Assembly: GCF_014649335.1 (NCBI RefSeq)
Contig: NZ_BMSV01000010.1
Span: 1 to 64,000, forward strand
Length of the DNA stretch: 64,000 nucleotides
Source: Streptomyces roseolilacinus
GTDB taxonomy: Bacteria; Actinomycetota; Actinomycetes; Streptomycetales; Streptomycetaceae
Direction of reading: 5' to 3'
The position numbers and the translations under genes are program-made. The notes beneath the pieces are model-generated. The model ran no database searches, was not told the DNA's origin, and worked only from the letters and a program-made list of their open reading frames with translations. This document shows, piece by piece, positions 8,895 through 19,108 of the stretch (its first letter is position 1; each line of letters opens with the position of its first letter).

Positions 8895-9817
8895 CCTCAC
8901 GACCGAACACGGCACCGGGCCCGAGGCCGCGGACCGTCTTCCTCCTCGCGCACACCGGCCGTCCCGCCGCCGTGCGCAGCGCGGAGCTCGTCGTCCTCGG
9001 CCTGCTGCGCAGCGGCCTCGGCGTACGGGTCCTGGCCGCCGAGGCCGCCGACCTGCCGCTGCCGCCGTCCGTGGAGACCGTCCCGGAGGCCACGCCCGAC
9101 GTCCTCGACGGCTGTGAGCTGCTGATCGTCCTCGGCGGTGACGGGACGCTGCTGCGCGGCGCCGAGTTCGCCCGGGCGTCCGGCGTGCCGATGCTCGGCG
9201 TCAACCTGGGGCGGGTCGGGTTCCTCGCGGAGGCCGAGCGGGACGACCTCGACAAGGTCGTCGACCGGGTGGTCACCCGCGCCTACGAGGTCGAGGAGCG
9301 CATGACCCTCGACGTCGTCGTCTACGACAACGGCGACGTCCTGCACACCAACTGGGCGCTGAACGAGGCGGCCGTGCAGAAGGTCGCGCCCGAGCGCATG
9401 CTGGAGGTCGTCCTCGCCATCGACGGGCGCCCGGTGACCGGCTTCGGCTGCGACGGTGTGATCTGCGCGACACCGACCGGGTCCACGGCGTACGCCTTCT
9501 CCGCGGGCGGGCCGGTGATCTGGCCGGAGGTCGAGGCGCTGCTGATGGTGCCGATCGGCGCGCACGCCCTGTTCGCGAAGCCGCTGGTCACGACGCCCGA
9601 CTCGGTGCTGGCCGTGGAGGTCGAGCCGCACACCCCGGACGGGGTGCTGTGGTGCGACGGGCGACGCACCGTCACCCTGCCCGCCGGAGCGCGGGTGGAG
9701 GTGCGGCGCGGATCGGTGCCGGTGCGGCTGGCGCGGCTGCACCACGCGTCGTTCTCGGACCGGCTCGTCGCCAAGTTCGCCCTGCCCGTCTCGGGCTGGC
9801 GCGGCGCCCCGCACTAG
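8891..9817 (+). CDS. nadK: NAD kinase
   Basis: 308 residues from TTG 8891, which overlaps the tlyA stop (TTGA) and has GGAGGG 6 nt upstream. It carries the diagnostic GGDGTLLR motif (catalytic Asp), the NLGRVGFLAEAE segment, and the NAD-binding TPTGSTAYAFSAGGP loop. It phosphorylates NAD to NADP with ATP or polyphosphate. The tlyA-nadK-recN order is conserved across actinobacteria. The next 196 bp are non-coding. Confidence 0.95.
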
Positions 9818-9820
9818 GTC

Positions 9821-9870
9821 GTGTCTTCGAAGTCCCGTCTGCCGGGCGAACGACGCCACTTCGAAGACAC
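9821..9870. repeat. 13-bp inverted repeat after nadK
   Basis: GTGTCTTCGAAGT (9821-9833) is repeated inverted at 9858-9870 across a 24-nt spacer, starting directly after a CTAG at the nadK stop. Each arm contains the palindrome TTCGAA. It could be a hairpin, an operator or a trace of a small transposable element; there is no coding capacity between the arms. Confidence 0.6.
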
Positions 9871-9908
9871 TCCCCAGGCCCCGCGCCAGGCCCGCGACGG
9901 CCGTGGAC

Positions 9909-9942
9909 GCGCCACCCCCGCGGGTGATTGCGGGGGTGGCGC
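9909..9942 (+). terminator. hairpin between nadK and recN
   Basis: Perfect 13-bp stem GCGCCACCCCCGC (9909-9921) with 9930-9942, loop of 8 nt, no T run. It is probably a GC-rich Streptomyces-type terminator for the tlyA-nadK transcript, given that recN has its own predicted start-proximal promoter. Confidence 0.6.
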
Positions 9943-10013
9943 CACCTGGTCGTTCCGGCGTGGAGGACGGGGCTCGTCGCGTCGGGGCCGCCGGACCTCG
10001 TATGGTCTTCCAC

Positions 10014-11744
10014 GTGCTGGAGGAGATGCGGATACGGTCGCTCGGAGTCATCGACGACGCGGTGGTCGAGCTGTCACCCGGGTTCACCGCGGTGACCGGT
10101 GAGACGGGCGCGGGCAAGACCATGGTCGTGACCAGTCTGGGGTTGCTGTTCGGCGGGCGCGCCGACCCGGCCCTGGTGCGGATCGGAGCCGCGTCCGCCG
10201 TCGTGGAGGGACGCGTCAGCGTCGCCCCCGACGACGCCGTGGCCCGCCGCGCCGAGGAGGCGGGTGCCGAGCTCGACGACGGGGCGCTGCTCATCAGCCG
10301 CACCGTCTCGGCCGAGGGCCGCTCGCGGGCGCACCTCGGCGGGCGCAACGTCCCCGTGGGGCTGCTCGCCGAACTGGCCGACGACCTCGTCGCCGTCCAC
10401 GGCCAGACCGACCAGCAGGGCCTGCTCAAGCCGGCCCGGCAGCGCGCCGCGCTCGACCGGTACGCGGGCGACGCCGTCGCCGGGCCGCTCGCCGCGTACG
10501 GGAAGGCGTACCGGCGGCTGCGGGCGCTCGACGCCCAGCTGGACGAGCTGACCACGCGGGCGCGGGAGCGGGCGCAGGAGGCGGACCTGCTGCGGTTCGG
10601 GCTGGCGGAGATCGAGGCGGTCGCGCCGCGCGCCGGCGAGGACGTGGAACTGGCCGCCGAGGCGGAGCGGCTCGGCCACGCCGAGGCCCTCGCCTCCGCC
10701 GCCGCGCTCGCGCACGGCGCGCTCGCCGGGGACCCGGAGGACCCGGAGGCGGTCGACGCGACGACGCTCGTCGCCGGCGCGGGACGCGCCCTGGAGTCCG
10801 TGCGGTCCCACGACGCGGCCCTGGCCGCGCTCGCCGACCGGATCGGGGAGATCTCGATCCTCCTCGCCGACGTGGCGGGCGAACTCGCCGGGTACGCCGA
10901 CGACCTGGACGCCGACCCGCGGCGGCTGGCCGCCGTCGAGGAGCGGCGCGCCGCGCTGACCGCGCTGACCCGCAAGTACGGCGAGGACGTCGCCGCCGTC
11001 CTCGCCTGGGCGGAGGAGGGCGCCGCCCGGCTCACCGAACTCGACGGCGACGACGACCGGATCGAGGAGCTGACCGCCGAACGGGACGCCCTGCGCGCCG
11101 AACTGTCGCAGCTCGCCCAGGTCCTCACCGACGCCCGGACGGAGGCGGCCGCGCGCTTCGCGGACGCGGTCACCGCCGAGTTGGCGTCGCTGGCGATGCC
11201 GCACGCGCGCGTGTCGTTCGACATCCGGCAGACCGAGGACCCCGACGGCGTCGAGGTCGGCGGGCGGCGCGTCGCCTACGGGCCGTCCGGCGCCGACGAG
11301 GTGGAGCTGCTGCTCGCGCCCCACCCGGGGACCCCGCCGCGCCCCATCGCGAAGGGCGCGTCCGGTGGTGAGCTGTCCCGGGTGATGCTCGCCGTGGAGG
11401 TCGTCTTCGCCGGTACGGACCCGGTGCCCACGTACCTGTTCGACGAGGTCGACGCCGGCGTCGGCGGCAAGGCGGCCGTCGAGATCGGCCGGCGCCTCGC
11501 CAAGCTCGCCAGGACGGCGCAGGTGGTCGTGGTGACGCACCTGCCGCAGGTCGCGGCGTTCGCCGACCGGCAGCTGCTGGTGGAGAAGACCGACGACGGC
11601 TCCGTCACCCGGTCCGGGGTGACCGTCCTGGAGGGCGAGGACCGGGTGCGGGAGCTGTCGCGGATGCTCGCCGGGCAGGAGGACTCCGAGACGGCCCGGG
11701 CCCACGCCGAGGAGCTGCTGGCGACCGCGCGTGCCGATCTGTGA
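10014..11744 (+). CDS. recN: DNA repair protein RecN
   Basis: 576 residues from GTG 10014 (V-L-E-E-M-R-I-R-S-L-G). The Walker A GETGAGKT lies near residue 30. A long central coiled coil follows, then the SMC-like signature GASGGELSRVMLAVE and Walker B TYLFDEVDAGVGG. RecN is an SMC-related ATPase recruited to double-strand breaks. TATGGT (10001-10006) lies 7 nt before the GTG and there is no Shine-Dalgarno, so a leaderless message is predicted; an ATG at 10002 would lie inside that -10. In M. tuberculosis and Corynebacterium the next genes are steA and steB, which are absent here. Confidence 0.95.
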   Translation: MLEEMRIRSLGVIDDAVVELSPGFTAVTGETGAGKTMVVTSLGLLFGGRADPALVRIGAASAVVEGRVSVAPDDAVARRAEEAGAELDDGALLISRTVSAEGRSRAHLGGRNVPVGLLAELADDLVAVHGQTDQQGLLKPARQRAALDRYAGDAVAGPLAAYGKAYRRLRALDAQLDELTTRARERAQEADLLRFGLAEIEAVAPRAGEDVELAAEAERLGHAEALASAAALAHGALAGDPEDPEAVDATTLVAGAGRALESVRSHDAALAALADRIGEISILLADVAGELAGYADDLDADPRRLAAVEERRAALTALTRKYGEDVAAVLAWAEEGAARLTELDGDDDRIEELTAERDALRAELSQLAQVLTDARTEAAARFADAVTAELASLAMPHARVSFDIRQTEDPDGVEVGGRRVAYGPSGADEVELLLAPHPGTPPRPIAKGASGGELSRVMLAVEVVFAGTDPVPTYLFDEVDAGVGGKAAVEIGRRLAKLARTAQVVVVTHLPQVAAFADRQLLVEKTDDGSVTRSGVTVLEGEDRVRELSRMLAGQEDSETARAHAEELLATARADL

Positions 11745-11799
11745 CCCCGGGCCCGCCGGGCACCGGGCGCGGGCGGGCGGCCCCGACAAGGTGACGATC

Positions 11800-12552
11800 A
11801 TGATCGACCACCTGCTGAGGGCCGCCGCCGTCTGCGGTACGGCCGCCGCGGCGACCCGTGCCGTGCGCGCGGGTCTGGCGCGCCGCCGCAGGCCGGCCTG
11901 GGAGCGGACCAACCACGCGGGCCGCGCCGTCGACCTGTACGCGGCGCCCGCCGTCACCGCCGGCACCGCCCTCGCCGCCCTGGGGGCGCCCTCGCCCCGG
12001 GAGCGGGGCGCCGCCGTGCTGGCCGCCCTGGCCGGGGCGGCCTGCGGGGCGTACGACGACGTGCGCGGCGACCACCGGCGCGGCTTCCGCGCCCACCTGG
12101 GCGCCCTGCGGCACGGCGAGGTCACCAGCGGCGCCGTCAAGCTGTTCGGGATCGGTGCCGCCGGGCTCGCGGCGGGCGCGCTGCTCAAGGAACGGCCGTT
12201 CGACCGGCTGCTCGCCGGCGTGGTCGTCGCGGGCGCCGCCCACTTCGTCAACCTCGTCGACGTACGGCCCGGGCGCGCCGCGCTGGCCGTCCTCGCCCTC
12301 GGGGCGCCCGGCGTGGCGCGGGGCGGGCCGCTCGCCGCCGCGCCCATGGGTGCGGCGGCCGCCGTCCTCGGCGACGACCTGGGGGAGCGCACGATGCTCG
12401 GCGACACGGGGGCACACGCCCTGGGCGCCGCGCTCGGCGTGGCCGTCGCCGCCGGGAACGGGCGGCTCGGGCTCGCCCTGCACGCCGCGGCGTTCGTCGC
12501 CGCCGCCGTCAACGGGGAGAGCGTCAGCCGCCTCGCTCGCTCACCCGTGTGA
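11800..12552 (+). CDS. MraY-like membrane glycosyl-phosphotransferase
   Basis: 250 residues from ATG 11800 (AAGGTG 5-6 nt upstream; GTG starts at 11731 and 11791 are possible). The pattern WERTNHAGRAVDL, GAYDD, RGFRAHLGALRHGEVTSG.VK and HFVNLVDVRPGRA follows the MraY/WecA superfamily (Asp-Asp metal site, conserved basic cytoplasmic loop), but with about 7 helices it is shorter than MraY. Such enzymes move phospho-sugars from UDP-sugars onto undecaprenyl phosphate. Its 3' neighbour is a GT4 transferase, suggesting sequential assembly of a lipid-linked glycan. The substrate is unknown. Confidence 0.75.
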   Translation: MIDHLLRAAAVCGTAAAATRAVRAGLARRRRPAWERTNHAGRAVDLYAAPAVTAGTALAALGAPSPRERGAAVLAALAGAACGAYDDVRGDHRRGFRAHLGALRHGEVTSGAVKLFGIGAAGLAAGALLKERPFDRLLAGVVVAGAAHFVNLVDVRPGRAALAVLALGAPGVARGGPLAAAPMGAAAAVLGDDLGERTMLGDTGAHALGAALGVAVAAGNGRLGLALHAAAFVAAAVNGESVSRLARSPV

Positions 12553-12662
12553 GTGATCCCGGCGGCGAGGTCGCGCCGCCGGGCGCCGGAAAGTGGCGGG
12601 ATACGGCCGGCTGCGCCCCGGAGCGGTGCCGGAACGTGCGTACGGACTGGCATCCTTGGCGG

Positions 12663-13796
12663 GTGACACAGCTGCGTACGGTCCAGGTGCTGGGCGGCGG
12701 CAGCGCGGGCGGCAGCGCTCACGTCAGATCACTGGCCGCCGGGCTCGTGGCGAGGGGCGTGCGGGTGACCGTGTGCGCCCCCGCCGAGCTGGACCACGCC
12801 TACGACTTCCCGGGCGCCGGGGCGCACTTCGTGCCCGTGCCGCCCCGCAGCGACCCGCTGACCGTGGGCGTGCTGCGGGCCGTGTGCGCGGGCGCCGACG
12901 TCGTCCACGCGCACGGGCTGAACGCCGCGGTCCGGTCCGCGGCGGCCCTCGCCGCGCAGCGGGTGCCGCTCGTGTTCACCTGGCACTCCCGGCCGCACGC
13001 CGAGGGGGCGCGCGGCCATCTGCTGCGGCTGAGGGAGCGAAGGGCCGTACGCGCGGCGGCCGTCGTCCTCGCCACGTCGTCGGAGCTGGTCGACCGGGCC
13101 CGCCGGCGGGGTGCCCGCGACGCCCGCCTCGGGCCCGTCACCCTGCCGCCGCCGCGCGGCCTCGCCCACCTGACCGGGGAGAAGGCGCGCGCCGAACTGG
13201 GCGCGGTGGGCCGGCCGTTGGTGGTGACGGCCGGGCCGCTGGAGCCGTACCGGGGGCACGGCACGCTGCTGGACGCGTCCCGGCGGTGGCTCGGCCACGA
13301 CCCGGTGCCGCTGGTCGCCGTCGCCGGCGAGGGCTCCCGGTGGGCCGCGCTCCGGCGGCGCGTCGACGCCGAGGGGCTGCCGGTGCGGCTGCTCGGGCGG
13401 CGCGACGACGTGACGGCGCTGCTGGCCGCGGCGGACGTGGCGGTGCTGGCCGGCCGCTGGGAGGCGCGGGCGCCGTTCGCCCAGGAGGCGCTGCGGCTGG
13501 GCGTGCCGCTGGTCGCCACCGCGGTGGGCGGGGTGCCGGAACTGGTCGGGGAGGCGGCGGAGCTCGTCCCGTACGGCGACTCCGTACGGCTCGCGGCGGC
13601 CGTGACCCGGCTCCTGTCGGACCCGGCCCGGCACGCGGCGCTCGCGGCGGCCGGGCCGCGGCAGGCCGCGACGTGGCCGACGGAGGAGGAGACCATCGCC
13701 CAGGTGCTGAGCGTCTACGACGAGCTGTGCCCGCGCGGCGGGCGCGGCTCCGGGGCCCGGCGCCCCGCCGGCCCCCCGCCCGGCCAGGGCGCGTAG
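12663..13796 (+). CDS. GT4-family glycosyltransferase
   Basis: 377 residues from GTG 12663; an upstream in-frame GTG at 12549 would overlap the previous gene. It is a GT-B fold protein: the N-terminal VQVLGGGSAGGSAHVRSLAAGL glycine loop, DVVHAHG, then the nucleotide-sugar domain with the retaining-GT4 E-x7-E pattern in WEARAPFAQEALRLG and VGGVPELV. It probably adds a sugar to a lipid or cell-wall acceptor; the pairing with the MraY-like gene supports this. The C-terminal 25 residues are Gly/Arg/Pro-rich. CATCCT 6 nt before the GTG is only a weak -10 candidate. Confidence 0.82.
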   Translation: MTQLRTVQVLGGGSAGGSAHVRSLAAGLVARGVRVTVCAPAELDHAYDFPGAGAHFVPVPPRSDPLTVGVLRAVCAGADVVHAHGLNAAVRSAAALAAQRVPLVFTWHSRPHAEGARGHLLRLRERRAVRAAAVVLATSSELVDRARRRGARDARLGPVTLPPPRGLAHLTGEKARAELGAVGRPLVVTAGPLEPYRGHGTLLDASRRWLGHDPVPLVAVAGEGSRWAALRRRVDAEGLPVRLLGRRDDVTALLAAADVAVLAGRWEARAPFAQEALRLGVPLVATAVGGVPELVGEAAELVPYGDSVRLAAAVTRLLSDPARHAALAAAGPRQAATWPTEEETIAQVLSVYDELCPRGGRGSGARRPAGPPPGQGA

Positions 13797-14187
13797 CGGC
13801 GGGCCCGCAGGGCGGGGGAGAGGGCCGGGACCGTCCGGGGGCGTCCAGGTCCGTGCCGGGGAGCTCGGAGACGCGGGCCGGCCGGTGGTACGGCGTCCGG
13901 CGGCTCAGGTGCGGCTCCCGCGCGGTCTCCGCCTTGCGGCCCGCGTGCGCCCGGTACGTCCCCGGCGTCGGCGGCAGCGGGCCGCGCGACACCGCGTCGT
14001 GTTCCCGCAGCGGGCCGATCACCCGGTCCGCGAACACCGCCGGGACCGGCACGCCGACCCGCGACAGCTCCTCCGCGACCACCCGCGCCGGCGGTGCCCA
14101 GCGCCGGCGGCTCCAGGGCCCGCCGTGCGGTGACACCGCCCTGTTCGTCCACGGGGCGGGACGCCGGCGCGCCCGCCCCCGGAGCAT
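13715..14187 (-). pseudogene. decayed or frameshifted reading frame downstream of GH15
   Basis: On the minus strand, about 130 codons from 14187 to about 13797 have roughly 95% G/C at third positions and a protein-like composition (RVVAEELSRVGVPVP, FADRVIGPLREHDAV, GTYRAHAGRKAETAREP). The frame then runs without a stop under the GT4 gene. A shift of frame near 13800 would reach a TAG at 13715. There is no convincing start or ribosome-binding site. I do not recognise the family. It is read as the remnant of a gene that once followed GH15; a genuine frameshift or sequencing error is the alternative. Apart from this, 13797-14212 holds only the GH15 terminator. Confidence 0.4.
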
Positions 14188-14209
14188 CCCCGGGGCCGCG
14201 GCCCCGGGG
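14188..14209. terminator. palindrome after GH15
   Basis: Perfect 22-nt GC palindrome (CCCCGGGGCCG and its inverse) directly downstream of the GH15 stop on the minus strand; a likely terminator without a U tract. Confidence 0.6.
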
Positions 14210-14212
14210 AGG

Positions 14213-16015
14213 TCAGCCGCCGTAGGCGCCGCTCGCGGTCAGGCGCAGCGCCGTGTCGATCAGCGGCACGTGGCTGAAGGCCTGCGGGAAGTTGCCGACC
14301 TGCCGCTGGAGGCGCGGGTCCCACTCCTCGGCGAGCAGCCCCAGGTCGTTGCGCAGGGCGAGCAGCTTCTCGAACAGCTTGCGCGCCTCGTCGACCCGGC
14401 CGATCATCGCCAGATCGTCGGCCATCCAGAACGAGCACGCCAGGAAGGCGCCCTCGTCGCCGGGCAGGCCGTCCACGCCCTCGTCGGAGCCCTGCGTCGG
14501 GTAGCGCAGGATGAAGCCGTCCTCCGTGGACAGCTCCCGCTGGATCGCCTCGATCGTGCCGATGACCCGCTTGTCGTCCGGCGGCAGGAAGCCCACCTGC
14601 GGGATGAGCAGCAGCGACGCGTCCAGCTCGCGCGAGCCGTAGGACTGCGTGAAGGTGTTGCGCTCCGGGTCGTAGCCCTTCTCGCACACGTCGCGGTGGA
14701 TCGTCTCGCGCAGCTCGTGCCACCGCTCCAGCGGGCCGTCGGCGTCGCCGGACTCGATCAGCTTGATGGTGCGGTCGACGGCGACCCACGCCATGACCTT
14801 GGAGTGGACGAAGTGGCGGCGCGGACCGCGCACCTCCCAGATGCCCTCGTCGGGCTCGTTCCAGTGCTTCTCCAGGTAATTGATCAGCTTCAGCTGGAGG
14901 AGCGACGCGTAGTCGTTGCGGGCCAGGCCCGTCATGTGGGCCAGGTGCAGGGCCTCGGTGACCTCGCCGTACACGTCGAGCTGGAGCTGCGCGGCGGCGC
15001 CGTTGCCGACGCGGACCGGGGCGGAGCCCTCGTAGCCGGGCAGCCAGTCCAGCTCCGCCTCGCCCAGCTCCCGCTCGCCCGCGATGCCGTACATGATCTG
15101 CAGGTTCTCCGGGTCGCCGGCGACCGCGCGCAGCAGCCACTCGCGCCAGGCGCGGGCCTCCTCGCGGTAGCCGGTGCGCAGCAGCGAGGAGAGCGTGATC
15201 GCCGCGTCCCGCAGCCAGGTGTAGCGGTAGTCCCAGTTGCGGACGCCGCCGATGTCCTCCGGCAGGGAGGTCGTCGGCGCGGCGACGATGCCGCCGGTCG
15301 GCGCGTACGTCAGCGCCTTCAGCGTGATCAGGGAGCGGACCACCGGCTCCCGGTACGGGCCGCGGTAGGTGCAGTGGTCGACCCACTCGCGCCAGAACTC
15401 GGTGGTCGCCTCCAGCGCGCCCTCGGGGTCGGGGAGCGGCGGCTGCGGGTGGTGCGAGGGCTGCCAGCTGATGGTGAAGGCGACCCGCTCGCCGGCGGCG
15501 ACGGTGAAGTCGGCGTACGTGGTGAGGTCCTCGCCGTACGTCTCGCACGCCGTGTCGAGCCACACCGAGTCCGGCCCGGCGACGGCGACCGTGCGGTTGT
15601 CGACCTTGTGCACCCACGGCACGACCCGGCCGTAGCTGAACCGCATCCGCAGCGCGGAGCGCATCTTCACCCGGCCGCTGACGCCCTCGACGATCCGCAC
15701 CAGCTGCGGCGCGCCGTCGCGGGGCGGCATGAAGTCGGTGACGCGCACCGTGCCGCGCGGCGTGTCCCACTCGGATTCCAGGATGAGCGAGTCGCCCCGG
15801 TAGCGGCGGCGGTCGGCGGCCGGGGGCCGGGAGCCCTCGGCGTGCGCCGGCCCGACCCGCCAGAATCCGTGTTCCTCGGTCCCGAGGATTCCTGCGAAGA
15901 CGGCGTGCGAGTCGAAGCGGGGCAGGCACAGCCAGTCCGCCGTGCCGTCCCGGCAGACCAGGGCGGCGGTCTGCATGTCTCCGATGAGTGCGTAGTCCTC
16001 GATGCGCCCGGCCAC
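14213..16015 (-). CDS. glycoside hydrolase family 15 (glucoamylase/trehalase-like)
   Basis: 600 residues. The start GTG at 16015 has CTGGAG 8-9 nt upstream. The N-terminal beta-sandwich (IEDYALIGDMQTAALVCRDGTADWLCLPRFDS) is typical of actinobacterial GH15. The (alpha/alpha)6 barrel follows with the catalytic regions SLPEDIGGVRNWDYRYTWLRD and PLPEDEGAFLACSFW-like blocks, ending QVGNFPQAFSHVPLI. The family includes trehalases (mycobacterial Rv2402 type) and glucoamylases; trehalose hydrolysis is the likelier activity, by inference. There is no signal peptide, so it is cytoplasmic. It is divergent from pyrG across 523 bp. Confidence 0.9.
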   Translation of the reverse strand: MAGRIEDYALIGDMQTAALVCRDGTADWLCLPRFDSHAVFAGILGTEEHGFWRVGPAHAEGSRPPAADRRRYRGDSLILESEWDTPRGTVRVTDFMPPRDGAPQLVRIVEGVSGRVKMRSALRMRFSYGRVVPWVHKVDNRTVAVAGPDSVWLDTACETYGEDLTTYADFTVAAGERVAFTISWQPSHHPQPPLPDPEGALEATTEFWREWVDHCTYRGPYREPVVRSLITLKALTYAPTGGIVAAPTTSLPEDIGGVRNWDYRYTWLRDAAITLSSLLRTGYREEARAWREWLLRAVAGDPENLQIMYGIAGERELGEAELDWLPGYEGSAPVRVGNGAAAQLQLDVYGEVTEALHLAHMTGLARNDYASLLQLKLINYLEKHWNEPDEGIWEVRGPRRHFVHSKVMAWVAVDRTIKLIESGDADGPLERWHELRETIHRDVCEKGYDPERNTFTQSYGSRELDASLLLIPQVGFLPPDDKRVIGTIEAIQRELSTEDGFILRYPTQGSDEGVDGLPGDEGAFLACSFWMADDLAMIGRVDEARKLFEKLLALRNDLGLLAEEWDPRLQRQVGNFPQAFSHVPLIDTALRLTASGAYGG

Positions 16016-16538
16016 GTGCAATCTCCAGTCGAACGGCCACGTTCGCCCCGCGGGGCGCTTACTGGGGTCAGGGTCAAGGATCGTTGACGCGAGGGGTCCC
16101 GGACGACGGGCGGGGGTGGTGCCGTACGCGGGCCTGACTCGGCAACGGGTGTCCGAGCAGGATACGACGCGCCCGGGTCCTCTGTGTGATCTTCCTGGTA
16201 GAGGCTGGTAGTGCGGATGATCCGAACGAGTGAGCGCGTACCCAGATGTGCGCGTGCATGCAGCACGGCGCACGCCCATCTGTTTCGCACAGGTCCGCGC
16301 GCATGCGCGCAGGACTCCACAATGGCCGATTCGTGGCGGTCGTGTGGCCGGAACGCGGTCCCCTTCCGTCGCTGATACCCTGGTAGCCCGTGGACCGGTG
16401 GGCGCCGCAGAACCAATCGGCGGCCCCCGAACCGCAGCGACGGCACCCCCGGAGACCTCGGGTTTTCCCCTCGGACCGCTCCGGGCCGGACGCCGGTACG
16501 CACCTCCAGACCGCGACCACGGGAGCCCCCTCTTGGCC
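16016..16538. other. GH15-pyrG divergent intergenic region
   Basis: 523 bp with no credible gene, although the pyrG frame stays open to 16230. It should hold both promoters: a TACCCT -10-like hexamer (16376-16381) for pyrG and an A+T-richer block around 16170-16215. An imperfect inverted repeat with CAGATG/CATCTG ends spans about 16242-16282 and could fold in a pyrG leader. Nothing recognisable as a riboswitch was seen. Confidence 0.5.
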
Positions 16539-18214
<1,676 letters not shown>

Positions 18215-18218
<4 letters not shown>

Positions 18219-18242
18219 CGGCGTCACCGCAGGCGATACGGT
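18215..18242 (+). promoter_or_regulatory. putative promoter of the Nudix gene
   Basis: CTGACG (18215-18220), 16-bp spacer, TACGGT (18237-18242), overlapping the pyrG stop. A start near 18249 would put the hairpin at 18245-18280 at the very 5' end of the Nudix mRNA. Confidence 0.4.
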
Positions 18243-18244
18243 TG

Positions 18245-18280
18245 ACCGGGGTGCGGGTCCACGCGGACCCGCACCCCGGT
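18245..18280 (+). terminator. strong hairpin between pyrG and the Nudix gene
   Basis: Perfect 16-bp stem (ACCGGGGTGCGGGTCC, 18245-18260, with 18265-18280) and a 4-nt ACGC loop. It probably terminates pyrG. It sits only 26 nt before the next start codon, so it may also act as a 5' leader structure. Confidence 0.75.
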
Positions 18281-18306
18281 TCCGTGTGCCGAGGGAGGAC
18301 GACCGC

Positions 18307-18933
18307 ATGACCATCAAGGACACGCCGGCCCAGTGGCGGGTGACCGCGACGGAGACCCCGTTCCGGGGCAACAAGACGAGTGTCCGCACGGACGAGGTGG
18401 TCATGCCGGACGGGGCGGTCGTGCGCCGCGACTACCAGGTCCACCCCGGCTCGGTCGCCGTGCTCGCGCTCGACGACGACGACCGCGTCCTCGTGCTGTG
18501 CCAGTACCGGCACCCGGTGCGGCAGAAGCTGTGGGAGATCCCGGCCGGCCTGCTCGACGTGCCCGGCGAGAACCCGCTGCGCGCGGCCCAGCGGGAACTG
18601 TACGAGGAGGCCCACGTCAAGGCCGAGCAGTGGCACGTCCTGACCGATGTGTACACGACACCGGGCGGCTGCGACGAGGCCGTGCGAATCTTCCTCGCGC
18701 GCGGCCTGTCGGAGGCGGACGGGGAGCGCTTCGAGGTCGCCGAGGAGGAGGCCGACATGGAGATCGCCCGCGTCCCGCTGACCGAGCTGGCGCGGGGCGT
18801 CCTGGCGGGGGACCTGCACAACAACTGCCTGGTGGTGGGTGTCCTGTCGGTGCTCGCCGCGCGGGCGGGCGACGGCCTCGACGCGCTGCGCCCGGCGCAG
18901 GCGCCCTGGCCGGCGAGGCCCTTCACGGCGTGA
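18307..18933 (+). CDS. Nudix hydrolase, ADP-ribose pyrophosphatase type
   Basis: 208 residues from ATG 18307 with GGGAGG about 9 nt upstream. It carries the Nudix box as GLLDVPGE...RELYEEAHV, with one extra residue in the first spacer and His where the classical box ends with Gly. The IPAGLLDVPGE and TPGGCDEAVRIFLARGL segments match ADP-ribose pyrophosphatases such as Rv1700, which occupies the same place after pyrG. It should hydrolyse ADP-ribose to AMP and ribose-5-phosphate; the substrate is inferred from homology. Confidence 0.88.
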   Translation: MTIKDTPAQWRVTATETPFRGNKTSVRTDEVVMPDGAVVRRDYQVHPGSVAVLALDDDDRVLVLCQYRHPVRQKLWEIPAGLLDVPGENPLRAAQRELYEEAHVKAEQWHVLTDVYTTPGGCDEAVRIFLARGLSEADGERFEVAEEEADMEIARVPLTELARGVLAGDLHNNCLVVGVLSVLAARAGDGLDALRPAQAPWPARPFTA

Positions 18934-19108
18934 GCGGGACCGGCGCGGGGCCACCCGGCGCCAGCCGGTGTGACGATCAGCTGATCCGATCGGGCGATGT
19001 GCGGGCCGCGCTCCGCACGGAACGCCCCCGGCGCTGAACTACGCTCGGAGCACCCGCCGGAGACCCGGCGGAACCAGCACGTAGCGCAGGCGGACGGGAG
19101 CGTGACCC

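Noticed and set aside
16230..16538. Upstream extension of pyrG by about 100 residues
   Set aside because: The sequence before MPPAAFR is not CTP-synthase-like and crosses the promoter region.
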